Of a stretch of 64,000 nt of DNA, positions 45,689-56,850 are shown piece after piece. Source of the DNA: Orientallactaga sibirica (taxonomy: Eukaryota > Chordata > Mammalia > Rodentia > Dipodidae); contig JAEOAD010000001.1 of assembly GCA_036365145.1 (NCBI GenBank), positions 105,215,001 to 105,279,000 of the forward strand, in the 5' to 3' direction. The position numbers and the translations under genes are program-made. Each line of letters opens with the position of its first letter. Positions within the stretch are counted from its first letter, which is position 1. The notes under the pieces were generated by a model. It saw only the letters and a program-made list of their open reading frames with translations, did not search any database and was not told where the DNA came from.

Positions 45689-47341
45689 GAACTTATTCTC
45701 AGAGCTCCGTGTGCACACCTCCCGGCAGTCCTCTGAGCTGGACAGGGTAATTCTCAGGATTCTTTGTGCACACCTCCCCGCAGTCCTCTCAGCTGGACTG
45801 GGTAATTCTCAGGATTCCGTGTGCACACCTCCCAGCAGTCCTCTCAGCTGGACTGGGTTGTTCTCAGGATTCCGTGTGCACACCTCCCCGCAGTCCTCTG
45901 AGCTGGACTGGGTTGTTCTCAGGATTCCGTGTGCACACCTCCCGGCAGTCCTCTGAGCTGGACTGGGTAATTCTCAGGATTCCGTGTGCTCACCTCCCAG
46001 CAGTCCTCTGAGCTGGACTGGGTTGTTCTCAGGATTCCGTGTGCACACCTCCCGGCAGTCCTCTCAGCTGGACTGGGTTGTTCTCAGGATTCCAGCACCT
46101 TTGCAGTCCTCTGAGCTGGACTGGGTTATTCTCAGGATTCCGTGTGCACACCTCCCGGCAGTCCTCTGAGCTGGACTGGGTTATTCTCAGGATTCCGTGT
46201 GCACACCTCCCCGCAGTCCTCTGAGCTGGACTGGGTTATTCTCAGGATTCCGTGTGCACACCTCCCAGCAGTCCTCTGAGCTGGACTGGGTTATTCTCAG
46301 GATTCTGTGTGCACACCTCCCCGCAGTCCTCTGAGCTGGACTGGGTTGTTCTCAGGATTCCGTGTGCACACCTCCCGGCAGTCCTCTGAGCTGGACTGGG
46401 TTATTCTCAGGATTCCGTGTGCACACCTCCCGGCAGTCCTCTCAGCTGGACTGGGTTGTTCTCAGGATTCCGTGTGCACACCTCCCGGCAGTCCTCTGAG
46501 CTGGACTGGGTTATTCTCAGGATTCCGTGTGCACACCTCCCTGCAGTCCTCTGAGCTGGACTGGGTAATTCTCAGGATTCCAGTCACCTCCCAGCAGTCC
46601 TCTCAGCTGGACTGGGTTGTTCTCAGGATTCGTGTGCACACCTCCTATAGTCCTCTGAGCTGGACTGGGTTGTTCTCAGGATTCCGTGTGCACACCTCCC
46701 CGCAGTCCTCTGAGCTGGACTGGGTTGTTCTCAGGATTCTGTGTGCACACCTCCCTGCAGTCCTCTGAGCTGGACTGGGTTGTTCTCAGGATTCCGTGTG
46801 CACACCTCCCAGCAGTCCTCTGAGCTGGACTGGGTTATTGTCAGGATTCCGTGTGCACACCTCCCTGCAGTCCTCTGAGCTGGACTGGGTTGTTCTCAGG
46901 ATTCCGTGTGCACACCTCCCAGCAGTCCTCTGAGCTGGACTGGGTTGTTCTCAGGATTCCGTGTGCACACCTCCCAGCAGTCCTCTGAGCTGGACTGGGT
47001 TATTGTCAGGATTCCGTGTGCACACCTCCCTGCAGTCCTCTGAGCTGGACTGGGTTGTTCTCAGGATTCCGTCTGCACACCTCCCCGTAGTCCTCTGAGC
47101 TGGACTGGGTTGTTCTCAGGATTCCGTCTGCACACCTCCCCGTAGTCCTCTGAGCTGGACTGGGTTGTTCTCAGGATTCTGTGTGTACACCTCCCGGCAG
47201 TCCTCTGAGCTGGACTGGGTTATTCTCAGGATTCTGTGTGTACACCTCCCCATAGTCCTCTGAGCTGGACTGGGTTGTTCTCAGGATTCCGTGTGCACAC
47301 CTCCCTGCAGTCCTCTGAGCTGGACTAAGTGATTTTCAGAC
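45689..47341 (+). repeat. 55-bp minisatellite, about 30 copies
   Basis: Unit of 55 bp built around TTCTCAGGATTCCGTGTGCA, CACCTCCCGGCAGTCC and TCTGAGCTGGACTGGG. Most copies are 90% or more alike. Three shortened units lie near 46095, 46580 and 46628. The edges decay into unique sequence. Each unit contains the inverted pair CAGTCC...GGACTG with an 8-nt loop. Open frames across it arise because the unit lacks stop codons and its length (not a multiple of three) rotates all three frames. I see no sign of a real protein. Confidence 0.98.
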
Positions 47342-48154
47342 TCCCAGGAAGCAGGTAGGGAAGGACTGAGCTTGAAACAGGACCTCTTGCCCTCTTCTCC
47401 CCAGGGAGACCAATTATATCAAAGAATGCAATGCATGGAGGAGACCTGGAGGCTCTTGGGAGGAGGGCGGCTCTCTAGGATATGGCAACCCAGGTAGTTT
47501 GGGCCCCATCACCGATACGTGCTGTAGCACCAAGGAAAGATGCTGCTTTCAGGGAAATCCAACGAGACCAGAATGAAGGTCAGCGGAAACTCAGAAGGGC
47601 TCTGTGGTGTTGGTGTGTTCCCAAGATACCAACAGATATATTCCAGGGAGAGAGCCAACTCTTCAGGCCGCTGTTGGTGCTTCCCTAGCCAAGGCTCCCT
47701 ACTGTGGCCCTCAGCATTTAGTGATGGTCAAAGTCCTCAATAGTGTAGGTTTTGGCCAGGACCTTAGTGGAGGCTGCAGTGGTCACTGGTGACCACAATT
47801 GGCCTCCCTTCCTCCTGAGCTGGTTCCTGGGATCCGCTGAGTATTTCGTAGTCAGTGAGGATGAAGCTTACGGGCCAGTGTGGCGTATCTGCCATGTCAG
47901 GTCAGATATAAGATGTAAGGGACATTGTAGATGAAAGGGACAAAGAGATGGTCTCATTCCACCTCCTGAGGTGAAGTGACAGAGTGGTATGAAGGTTGAG
48001 TTGGGACTAGAATCCAGGTTCTGTAGGGGCCAGAATTTCGGCAGCTTTGTTGGGGAGTGTACTAGGGGACAGTTTTTCAAGGTTATTCTTTCCTTCCATG
48101 GAAAACCCTAGATTCCTCAGGTTTGTTGGAATTTAGCTTGGGGAATGAGGAAAC

Positions 48155-48160
<6 letters not shown>
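47342..48160 (+). other. Tcf7l2: unique intron 4 sequence
   Basis: No gene recognised. 47960-48030 has a weak MIR-like stretch (reverse orientation). Confidence 0.5.

Positions 48161-48187
<27 letters not shown>
48160..48187 (+). repeat. poly-T run
   Basis: About 27 T in a row with no recognisable SINE body on either side. Confidence 0.9.
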
Positions 48188-48191
<4 letters not shown>

Positions 48192-49214
48192 TGAGGCTCT
48201 TCCTCTGAGATTGTGGGTAGTGGAGATGGTGAGCAAATTTCAAGTGAGCCCACAGGTTTGGCAAGAATCCTGCTTAAGTGTTGATGTCCTCACAAAATAA
48301 TGGGGTTTCCAAAGAGGTCTTGCAGAATGTTTGCCTGGCCTTTTGCAGTTAGATGGTAGATTTCCAGCCCCCCCCCCCTTTTCTTCCCCCATTATGTGCA
48401 GTGAGGTCCTTAGCTTTAGAAGGCTTTGAGAATCTGTGGTCCAGATCCCACAGCTGGGAGAAGACTTCTCTCTCATCTGGGGGGAATCTGATCTGGTAAA
48501 GCCTGGCTTAGCTGAGGCCGACTACAGGCCACCAGCATCCACAAAGGCAGATGGGAAACTTGGGCTTGTCTTGATTTGAACCAGGTTTTTTTGTTTTGAA
48601 ATTTTAATTAGTGGCTTTGTGGCTTCTGCGGGGGGTGGGGGTTGGTGGTGGTGAGGCAAAAACAGTGGGCAGAAGACTGAGAAATACCAGGCCAGGTTTG
48701 GGATATGAGTTACTGAGGCAGTGGAATGCCATGTGTTGATGGGCACTTTTCAATCAACAAGAGGCAGTAAAGGGACAGTAGGCTTGTTGGCATTACTGGG
48801 AGAAGAAAGAGGTAGAGGTGCTGTCTTCCCAGAAAGGACTCCACCAACGCTGCCCTCCAGGCAAGTGTGGTCAGTGTCAGAGGGGAAAGGCCCGCTTGGG
48901 TCAGGAATCAAGCTGACCCAGATTCCCCACTACCTCCCTTCTGTTGGGGCTTGTGTGTGCTGTTGAGGCTTAATTCCATACTACAAGAACCCCCTTTTTG
49001 GGAGACCCCTTAACAGAGACCTTGTCTTGGATGAAAGCTATGACATCTGCCATGAAGTCACTCTAATCGCCAATGTATTCCAGTTCACCGTGGTGATTAA
49101 TCAGTTGTCTTGGTGGTTAGTCAGAGGTGAGGGCGTTCTGATGATGCCCTTCCTTGGTTTACTGTAGATGAGGAGGGGAGTGCGGTTGGGGATAAGGTGG
49201 AGAAGCAGTCTCTA
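48188..49214 (+). other. Tcf7l2: unique intron 4 sequence
   Basis: No gene recognised. A C-run is at 48369-48378. Confidence 0.55.
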
Positions 49215-49345
49215 GAAATGGAAACAGCCCTGGCCTCAGAGACCAGAAGTCAAGGTCTGTGTTTTGCTAAGTCACTTTCTCATTGCACAAATTGGGACTT
49301 GCCTTGAGGACCTCAGTCTCCTTATCTATAAATGACTTGTGCTGG
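49215..49345 (+). mobile_element. MIR element, sense
   Basis: AAACAGCCCTGGCCTCAGAG, TTTTGCTAAGTCACTTTC and GGACCTCAGTCTCCTTATCT in MIR order. Confidence 0.72.
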
Positions 49346-49403
49346 AACAACCACTCAATGTCTCCTTATCTATAAATGACTTGTGCTGGAACAACCACTC
49401 AAT
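49316..49403 (+). repeat. 44-bp perfect tandem duplication
   Basis: Two copies of a 44-bp unit (GTCTCCTTATCTATAAATGA through CAACCACTCAAT), identical as read, at 49316-49359 and 49360-49403, overlapping the MIR 3' core. Confidence 0.97.
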
Positions 49404-49421
49404 GTCCTTTTTTTCCCCTCT

Positions 49422-49550
49422 TTGTAAGGTCTCACCCTAGTGAAGGATGACCTGGCACTCACTCTTTAGTCCCAGGCTGGCCTCAAACTCACAGTGACTC
49501 TCCTATCTCTGTCTCTCTAGTGCTGGCATTAAAGGTGCACCACCACGCCA
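49422..49550 (-). mobile_element. B1 SINE, antisense
   Basis: Reverse B1 (AAGGTCTCACCCTAGTGAAG to GTGCACCACCACGCCATGCC). Confidence 0.85.
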
Positions 49551-49632
49551 TGCCTCCTTTCTTTTCTGTTTTTCTTCTGTTTGTCTTCCTCCTCTCCCCC
49601 TCCCCCACTCTCTTCTTCATCTCTTTTATTCC

Positions 49633-49655
49633 TAATATTTATTTATTTATTTGCA

Positions 49656-49695
<40 letters not shown>

Positions 49696-49857
49696 AGGCA
49701 GACAGAGAATGGGCACACCAGGGCCTCTAGCCACTGCAAATGAACTCCAGATGCATGTGCCCCTTGTGCATCTGGCTTAGGTGGGTCCTGGAGAATCGAA
49801 CCGGGATCCTTTGGCTTCACAGGCAAACACCTTAACTGCTAAGCCATTTCTCCAGCC
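49633..49857 (-). mobile_element. tRNA-headed rodent SINE, antisense
   Basis: Full-length copy with (GA)n at 49660-49692. Confidence 0.94.
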
Positions 49858-49865
49858 CCCCCCCT

Positions 49866-49989
49866 TTAAAGTAGAGTCTTATGCTAGCCCAGGCTGACCT
49901 GGAACTAACTGTATAACTCAGGCTGGTCTCAAATTTATGATTATCCTCCTATCTCAGCCTTCCAAGTGTTGGGATTAAAGATATGCCCA
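49866..49989 (-). mobile_element. B1 SINE fragment, antisense
   Basis: Reverse B1 with TTATGCTAGCCCAGGCTGAC and AAGTGTTGGGATTAAAG. The head is truncated. Confidence 0.85.
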
Positions 49990-50010
49990 GTTCAATTTCT
50001 TTCTTTCTTT

Positions 50011-50239
50011 AAAAATTTTTTTTTGTTTATTTTTATTTATTTATTTGAGGGCAACAGACAGAGAAGAAGCAGATAGAGAGAGAATAGGCACATCAGGGCC
50101 TCCAGCCACTGCAAACAAACTCCAGATGCATGTCCCACCTTGTGTATCTGGCTTACGTGGGTCCTGGAGAATCGAGCCTCAAACTGGGGTCCTTAGGCTT
50201 TACAGGCAAGCACTTAACCGCTAAGCCATCTCTCTAGCT
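50011..50239 (-). mobile_element. tRNA-headed rodent SINE, antisense
   Basis: Full-length copy ending TAAGCCATCTCTCTAGCTC on +. Confidence 0.93.
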
Positions 50240-50246
50240 CTTTTAA

Positions 50247-50436
50247 ACTTTTTTGTTATTATTTTAATTTTTTATGAGAGAGAGAGTGTGTGTTAGAGAG
50301 TATATAGGTGAGTCAAGGCTTCCTGCCACTGCAAATGAACTCCAGGTGCATGCACCACTTTGTGCATCTGTCTTTGCATGGGCATTAATCAGGTTTTGCA
50401 AGAAAGTGCCATTTAACCACTGAGCCATCCAGCCCT
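50247..50436 (-). mobile_element. tRNA-headed rodent SINE, antisense
   Basis: Shorter diverged copy; the head has lost a few bases (GAGCCATCCAGCCC). A T-run follows at 50440-50458. Confidence 0.85.
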
Positions 50437-50659
50437 CATTTTTTTTTTTTTTTTTTTTAAATATACTAAGACTGCCTCTCTTTCTAAGGTATGCAGTTAT
50501 TTTATTGGAAGGTCACACTTGATACATAAAAAGGAAACAAGATTGAGCAGGGTGAACCAATGAGGTGGCTGTGCAGATCTAGAAAAGTCTCTGCCAGTCC
50601 ACCAGAAGTTTTCTGTGCTCAAAGTTTCACGAACTTTCTGCACTTCAAAACTTATTACA

Positions 50660-50865
50660 ACCTTTGTTTATTGAGCACTTCCCAGACTCAGTGCTTTACA
50701 GACATGAGGCAATCTAAGGACAGTTGAGGCACACTTGTTTTTCATCCAAGGAGGCCAGTACAGGTACAGAGAAGGCCAGTACCCTACCAGTGTCACACAG
50801 CTGGGAAGGATTAGCTGGGGTTTTTGGATTTGGTTCTGCTCAGAAGCCCAGACAATTAGTGATCA
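50660..50865 (-). mobile_element. MIR element, antisense
   Basis: TTTGTTTATTGAGCACTTCC, AGTGCTTTACAGACATGAGG and CCAGTGTCACACAGCTGGGA match a reversed MIR. Confidence 0.75.
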
Positions 50866-51598
50866 CACGTCCTCTCATCAGTATCCGGTTTTTCCTTTTG
50901 TATTGCTGACCGGGATCCATGCACAATGACTAAAAATATTTGAACTTGGTAATACTTGCAGAGGTTTGGCTTTTATGAGTTGCATCTTTTGTTCAGCAGT
51001 GTTAGAGTTTGTTTCCATAGCCTTTTCTCTTAGCAGTCATTTGCAGCTACTAATTAATTATCCTAATGATTCTTTTTGGACCCTCTGCAGTCCCTCTGTG
51101 CCCATTTCTGGGGGAACCCCCATAGTGGACATTAGGCTTGCCTTCTGTGTGGGACTTTCAAGTCCCTGAGGTCCTTAGTATTGGTAGCCCAGTCTGTCCA
51201 GTCCTATATGAAATAATGTGCTGGACAGCCCCGTGGTAGCTGCTGTACTCCACGTGGCCAAGCTGGCAGCCTTTTGGAGACTTGGGGGCTTGCATGGAAA
51301 CCCCATCATCTGATTAGTGGGAGAGGCAGGGAAGTGCCTTGTAGCCCACTAGGCGTGGGGCCTGAACAAGTCCTCATGCTGCTGAAGTCTTTGTGGCAAG
51401 TTTCCAAGCCCTTGTTATTACAGAATAGTACCTTGGCCTCTTGGCGCCTTTCTTCTCGGAGCTCTAAGCACTCAGCAGACATTCTCTCAGTTTGCCTTCT
51501 GGAAGGAAGGGAGGATCCTGCTGTGAGATGATGTCCTTGCTGTGGGCCTTGAGTATGGGTGACAGGAGTTCCTGGCTACTCACTCTGTGGTATAGACG
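50866..51598 (+). other. Tcf7l2: unique intron 4 sequence
   Basis: No gene or repeat recognised. Confidence 0.55.
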
Positions 51599-51613
51599 GA
51601 GAACTGAATATTC

Positions 51614-51803
51614 CTTTTGGTGGGTTTTTGGATTTTTTTTGTTTTTGTTTTTGTTTTTGGGTGTTTCGAGGTAGGGTCTCCCTCTAGCCTAGGCTGACCT
51701 GGAATTCACTCTGTATTCTCAGGGTGGCCTCAAACTCACGGCAATCCTCCTAGCTCTGCCTCCTGAGTGCTGGGATTAAAGGCGTGCGCCACCTCGCCTG
51801 GCT
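51614..51803 (-). mobile_element. B1 SINE, antisense, with target duplication
   Basis: Reverse B1 with a (GTTTTT)n tail. The 15-bp duplication GAGAACTGAATATTC is perfect at 51599-51613 and 51804-51818, so the insertion is fairly young. Confidence 0.96.
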
Positions 51804-51818
51804 GAGAACTGAATATTC

Positions 51819-53660
51819 TTAAATTTAGTTACTTGTCATATAAGTAAGGCATATGCAGAAAACACTCTGGCCTAAGGAGGGCCTGTTTCTAGAATGTGCT
51901 GTTATCTGGTGGATGTTAGCTGTAGGTATGGGAAACTGTGGGGTGGGGGTGGGGGGATGTTAGATAAAACACACACTCACACACACACACATGTGTGCGC
52001 ACACACACACATGCACAACCATGCACTAATGCAGTCTTCCTTTACTGTGGCGTGTGGATGGGTACCTGCTTTAGTCAAGGGGTATTACTGTCAGGAATGA
52101 ATAGTGCATTATCAGTGCTGGTATAATTCACTGCCTGGGGTGGGTGGACGCCGTGCTCAGGAGGGACGAAGAGTAAAATCTACCTGGGTTGGGGTTGAAG
52201 TATCAGTGGTCAGGTCTCAGCTTACTAGGATTTAGTAGTTTTGATGTGAAAGCATTTCCCGTACAACCACTCTGTTTTTTTTTTTTTTCAATACAGTGCT
52301 CAATAAATGACGTAAGCTATTCACTGCTTCATTACAAAACCGCCTTTTTGTAGGATGAATTTGTCTAGTTTAGGGTAAATTATGCATTCTTAGCATGATG
52401 AAGTCCGGCCAGGTGAAGGTAGGATACTCACAAGCTTGCAGGTTCAAGTACTCTTATAGTAAGTTGAGGAGCACTTACATACCTTTGAGTGCCTGGGAGG
52501 CATTGGCACCGCTGGCCAGTCTCTTCTTTTTAAAGGTGAGAAATCTTTACGCCCAAAGAAGCAGAGTGACATGTCTGAGATCCCAGAGTTAACCAGATTT
52601 GACGAAACAGCTCATAACGAGACGCCAGAGCTGTTTAATCTGCCAAATGGTGTGGGGATGATGGCTTTCCTGGACAGTGTGAGTCGTGCTGTTTGCTTAG
52701 GATGGCCTTTGGCAGTGCTGCTGTTGTCTTAGCACTGGCAAACCATCTTTTGGGCCCGGAGGGAAGGCTAGAAGTCCTCACTCCGTTAGGAGGCGTGGAC
52801 TACATTAGCCGACTGCACGGATGCCTGGGCTCTGCCCATGCAGGTGATGGCTCAAGATACACTGCACTGGCCTTTGGTTGCCAGACACCTCTATTTCTCT
52901 TTCTGGATATTTGATGTGGTTTCCGTCTTATTTTACGTCCACCTCCATCTGTCACTTCCTGATTTTACTCAGTGCCCCTGGGCCACTGACTCTGAGGATC
53001 CCACTCCATCTTTAACTCTGTGTGAACTGGGTTCCAGCAACCGTGATGAGCTGGGAGTGTTGGGAAGAGCCAGTGAGCTCTACGGGGTGGGCGTGGGGGG
53101 CAGGAGGTTTCTTGCATTCTGTGCATGTATGTTAGGTGGGCCTGGCCTTGCCTTCCCCTCCCCACCCTGCCCTTGGCTCCTGCTGGAGGGTTAGAGAGCA
53201 GCAATTGTGTGGGAACCGCAGGCTCCTTAGTCTTCGGATAGCTCCTAGGAAAGCAGGGCCTGAAACTTTTATCACCACTGCTACAGGTGAAAGACTTTCA
53301 TTTGGCTGTGCTGGTCCGACAACGACTATTTTATTTATGTGTTTCCAGGCCCTTAAAAATTCTTTTAGGGCACATCAGTGGGGAGTTAATAGAAACTTTG
53401 AAAGAAGAAAAATGCCTGCAGGGTTAGTAGAACCCCAGCCAGCCAGCTCGGAGCTTGGTGCTGTTAGCTGGTATGTTGTTCTGAGGCTTGCTGGCCGGCC
53501 TAGGGAGCAGCACCTCTGTTGCTGGAGTTTTTAAATCATTCAGTGTTTTCTCCTCTGCTTTTTTTGGGGTAGAGGGAAGGTGATCTCGACTTTTCTCTGG
53601 GCTTGTTAGCAGCTCCTGGAAGGGTCCCATAGCCTTTCTGGTTCATGCCGCAAAGAAATC
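51819..53660 (+). other. Tcf7l2: unique intron 4 sequence
   Basis: (CA)n/(TG)n at 51969-52013 and a T-run at 52275-52289. 52535-52640 resembles a reversed MIR. The rest is unique with no recognised gene; 52690-53200 has open frames on both strands without domains. Confidence 0.5.
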
Positions 53661-53667
53661 TTGGAGA

Positions 53668-54025
53668 GTGGGCAGGAGAGATGGCTTAGCGGTTAAGAGC
53701 TCTTCCTGGGTATGCACGAGGGCCCGCGGAAGCCTGAGAGACTACTTCGAGTTTGATCTCCAGGACTGACACAAACAGCTCAGCACGGCCATGCGTGTCT
53801 GTAGTCCTAGTCCTGTAGGGGAGCAGAGACCCAATCATTGCCAGCGCTCAGGAAATGGCGGCAAGCTCTGGGGTCAGTAAGAGATCTAGCTGAAATAAGC
53901 ACAGGTGGAAGGGTGATGAGCAGGACACACCTGGTATTCCGCCCTGGCCACCCCAGGCAAGTGCATGGGGCACCGCATGGGCACAAACCCATGCATATAT
54001 CACATACACAAGAGAAGAAAAACAA
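53668..54025 (+). mobile_element. B4/RSINE-type element, sense
   Basis: GGGCAGGAGAGATGGCTTAG head, AGTTTGATCTCCAGGACTGA, GGGGAGCAGAGACCCAATCA, ending in a CA-rich/A-rich tail. The only sense B4-type copy seen. Confidence 0.78.
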
Positions 54026-54145
54026 AAACAAAGAAAGCTTGGTGAGGGGTGTAGAGGAGGTGGTTGGTGTGGTTTCCCAGTTGAGAGAAACATAACCATG
54101 GAGGACACCAGTTGTTACAAAAGGGGTTTTTTTAAAGGTATTCTT

Positions 54146-54189
54146 TTTTAAAATATATTTTATTTATTTATTTATTTGAGAGAGAAAGA

Positions 54190-54235
<46 letters not shown>

Positions 54236-54362
54236 TGGGCACACCAGGGCATCCAGCCACTGCAAACGAACTCCAGACGCATGCGCCCCCTTGTGCATCT
54301 GGCTTACATGGGTCCTTGGCTTTGTAGGCAAGTGCCTTAACCGCTAAGCTATCTCTCCAGTC
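54146..54362 (-). mobile_element. tRNA-headed rodent SINE, antisense
   Basis: Full-length copy with (TTTA)n and (GA)n blocks. Confidence 0.94.
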
Positions 54363-54544
54363 CTGGGATTTTTTTTTTTTTTAATTGTCTTAGGATCGTT
54401 GAGTGAAAACTAACAAGAGATGTGACTAAGATAGTCCTATTAGTTTCTTTCTCCAAAGTAATATCCTGGAGAATGACAACTTCTTTGTCAAAGAAGTTTT
54501 GTCGAACCCGGTTCCGGGTTCTTTGCGATTATCAGCCTAAGCCT

Positions 54545-54690
54545 CAGGGGCTTTGAGGTCCGAGTCCAGCTGCTTGCAGGCTTAGAGACTTGAGGCAAGT
54601 CCTGGCAGCTCTGGCCCTTATTTTTCCATCTATGAAATGGCACCATAATACTTGCCCTCAAGGATGAGGCTGAGAATTACATGGGCTGAC
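54545..54690 (+). mobile_element. MIR element, sense
   Basis: CTTAGAGACTTGAGGCAAGT, TTTTTCCATCTATGAAATGG and ATAATACTTGCCCTCAAGG are the MIR core and 3' end. Confidence 0.75.
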
Positions 54691-54939
54691 AGGTTCTGTT
54701 GCACAGCTCCCATGTTTAGGAAGAAAAGCAAGTGACTTAAGAAACCTGTTGGTTGTATTTAATTTCGAATGAGGCCCTGAGGCTAGCATCCAGGTGGCAG
54801 GCCCAGGCTCCGGGCCAGGTGTGCTTAGTTGTGTTACCTGGTCCTTGAATACTGAATGCGGGTCAGAAGAGCTGGCCATCAAGAAGCTGGGAAGGGGTGG
54901 GTTGATGGGGAATGTTCTCAATGGCTTTTCACCTTATCC

Positions 54940-55139
54940 TTTTAGATAGGGTCTTTACTGAACACAGCTCACTGATTCACTGGCTCCACAAGCTGGCCAG
55001 TGAGCCCCAGGGATTTCCTGTCTCCACCTCCCCGGGGCTCCAGGCAGGCATCACAACGACCAGCAGTTTCCAGGGTCTTGGGACCTGAACTCTAGTCTCA
55101 CGCTTACATGCCAGGCACTTTTACCCACCTCCCCAGCCC
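54940..55139 (-). mobile_element. B4/RSINE-type element, antisense
   Basis: ATAGGGTCTTTACTGAACAC, CCTGTCTCCACCTCCCCGGG and GACCTGAACTCTAGTCTCAC on +: reverse B4. Confidence 0.78.
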
Positions 55140-55536
55140 CAGTTCAGTGGTTTTCAAATGAAGGCAATCTTGTCCCTTGGGGGTATTTGGCAATGTGTGG
55201 TTACATCTAGATTGGTGAGTGTTGGGAGGTGTTACTGGCATGTGGTGGACAGAGATCAGAGGTAGTGCTGTGGCGCTGTACTGGTACTGTAGGACAGCCC
55301 CCACCACAGTAGGGCTGAGCTGCGGTTGAGAACGGCTTTTGTGTTTGCCATGGCTCTATGTGTGCTTCCTGTTCTATCTACATTTGGGTAAAGAAAACTT
55401 ATCCTTGTTGCCTGGTGACCAGCAGGGGGTACCTATGTCCAAGTCTTGGTAGTGGTTGATGGCAGTATGAAGGCTAAGTCAAGCTAGTGAATATGTCTTA
55501 AGAATTAGCAAGAAAAGCATTTCACCTCCTTTATTT
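55140..55536 (+). other. Tcf7l2: unique intron 4 sequence with a CTCF-like motif
   Basis: No gene recognised. TGACCAGCAGGGGGTACC at 55416-55433 resembles a CTCF core (see findings). Confidence 0.5.
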
Positions 55537-55546
55537 AAAAGTTCTA

Positions 55547-55706
55547 AGCCGGGCGTGGTGGCGCACGCCTTTAATCCCAGCACTCGGGAGGCAGAGGTAG
55601 GAGGATCGCCGAGAGTTCGAGGCCACCCTGAGACTACATAGTTAATTCCAGGTCAGCCTGGACCAGAGTGAGACCCCACCTCGCAAAACCAAAAAAAAAA
55701 AAAAAA
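55547..55706 (+). mobile_element. B1 SINE, sense, young-looking
   Basis: Near-consensus B1 (GCCGGGCGTGGTGGCGCACG) with CpGs intact and about 20 A. Duplication AAAAGTTCTA at 55537-55546 and 55707-55716. Confidence 0.96.
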
Positions 55707-55759
55707 AAAAGTTCTATGAACTTTTCAGAAAAACGCTGACATAAAAGAAATAAAAATTT

Positions 55760-55970
55760 GGGCTGGAGAGATGGCTGACTGGTTAAGGCACTTGCCTGCG
55801 AAACGTAAGGACCCAGGTTCCATTTCATAGTGTACCCACATAACCAGAGGTATAAGGTGGCACATGTGTCTGGAGTTCATTTGTAATGGCTGGATACCCT
55901 GGAGTGCCTATCCTGTCTCTACCTCTCTCTCTCTCTCTCTCTCAAATAAATAAATAAAAATTAAAGAAAA
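55760..55970 (+). mobile_element. tRNA-headed rodent SINE, sense
   Basis: TTGGGCTGGAGAGATGGCTG head, CT-rich 3' part and (AAAT)n tail. Confidence 0.92.
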
Positions 55971-56258
55971 AAAAAAGAAGAAAAGAAGAATTCTACTTGC
56001 CTTTTTTTGGGGGGTAAGGGACAACATTGGAGTTCAATTGCTTAGTTAATTGTAATCATTCATTTTTCACAGTTTGGTATGTCTAAGTTTTGTTCATTTC
56101 TTTATTTTTCATGGGTCGGGGTGTGGAGTGCGCGCACGTGTCAGTGTTTGTATGTACGCGGGCACACATGTGCGCATGCATGTAGAAGCAAGTGTTGCAA
56201 GCTGGTGCTCTTCTTCAGTTACTCTACACCTCTTTCTTTTTTATTTTATTCTTTCTTC
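55971..56258 (+). other. Tcf7l2: unique intron 4 sequence
   Basis: No gene recognised. A TG/CG-rich stretch lies at about 56125-56185. Confidence 0.55.
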
Positions 56259-56396
56259 ATGGCAGAGTCTCGCTGTAGCCCAGGCTGACTTGTAGTCTCA
56301 GGGTGGCCTCAAACTCATGACAGTCCTACTGCCTCTGGCTCCTAAGTGCTGGGATTAAAGGGGTATGTAAAGGGATATGCCACCATGCCCTGCTTA
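56259..56396 (-). mobile_element. B1 SINE, antisense
   Basis: Reverse B1 with an internal short duplication near GGGGTATGTAAAGGGATATG. Confidence 0.88.
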
Positions 56397-56412
56397 TACC
56401 TCATTAAAAACA

Positions 56413-56623
56413 ATTTTTTTTGAGAGAGAGAGAGAATGGGCACACCACAGCCTCTCACCTGCTGTGAATGAACTCCAGACGCATGCGCCCCCTTGTGAGT
56501 AAGCGCAGCATTGCACCCTTGTGTCACCTTTTGTGTTTGGCTAAGTGTGGGACTTGGAGATTGGTACTGGGGTTCTTGGGTTTGGCAGGCAGGGGCCTTA
56601 ACCGCCAAGCCATCTCTCCAGCC
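56413..56623 (-). mobile_element. tRNA-headed rodent SINE, antisense
   Basis: Full-length copy of the variant with the extra GC-rich middle (as at 23538). Confidence 0.92.
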
Positions 56624-56632
56624 CTGTGCCTC

Positions 56633-56850
56633 ATTTTTTGAGGCATGGTCTCTTGCTGAACCTGGAGCTCTCCAATTCGGCTAGACTAGCTACTAGTGAG
56701 TCCCAGGGTTTCCCTGTCTCCGTCTCCAAACACTGAGATTGCAGGTGCGTGCCTGGCCTCTGAAGTAGGTCCTGGGGATCCGAACTCAGGTTCTCAGGTT
56801 TCATGCTGGCATGGCAAGCACTTTACTCAGTGAGCCATCTCTCAGCCTAG
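56633..56850 (-). mobile_element. B4/RSINE-type element, antisense
   Basis: GAGGCATGGTCTCTTGCTGA, AATTCGGCTAGACTAGCTAC and GGGATCCGAACTCAGGTTCT on +: reverse B4, well preserved. Confidence 0.88.

Noticed and set aside
45711..46768. Open frames of 61-153 codons with repeated HTS/QSSELDWV peptides
   Set aside because: They follow the 55-bp minisatellite. The unit lacks stops and rotates through all frames; there is no start context, splice signal or domain.
45689..47341. CRISPR-like regular repeat array
   Set aside because: Units are contiguous without unique spacers, and the host is a mammal. This is a minisatellite.
48160..48187. Poly-T run as a Pol III terminator
   Set aside because: No Pol III gene lies upstream; simple homopolymer.
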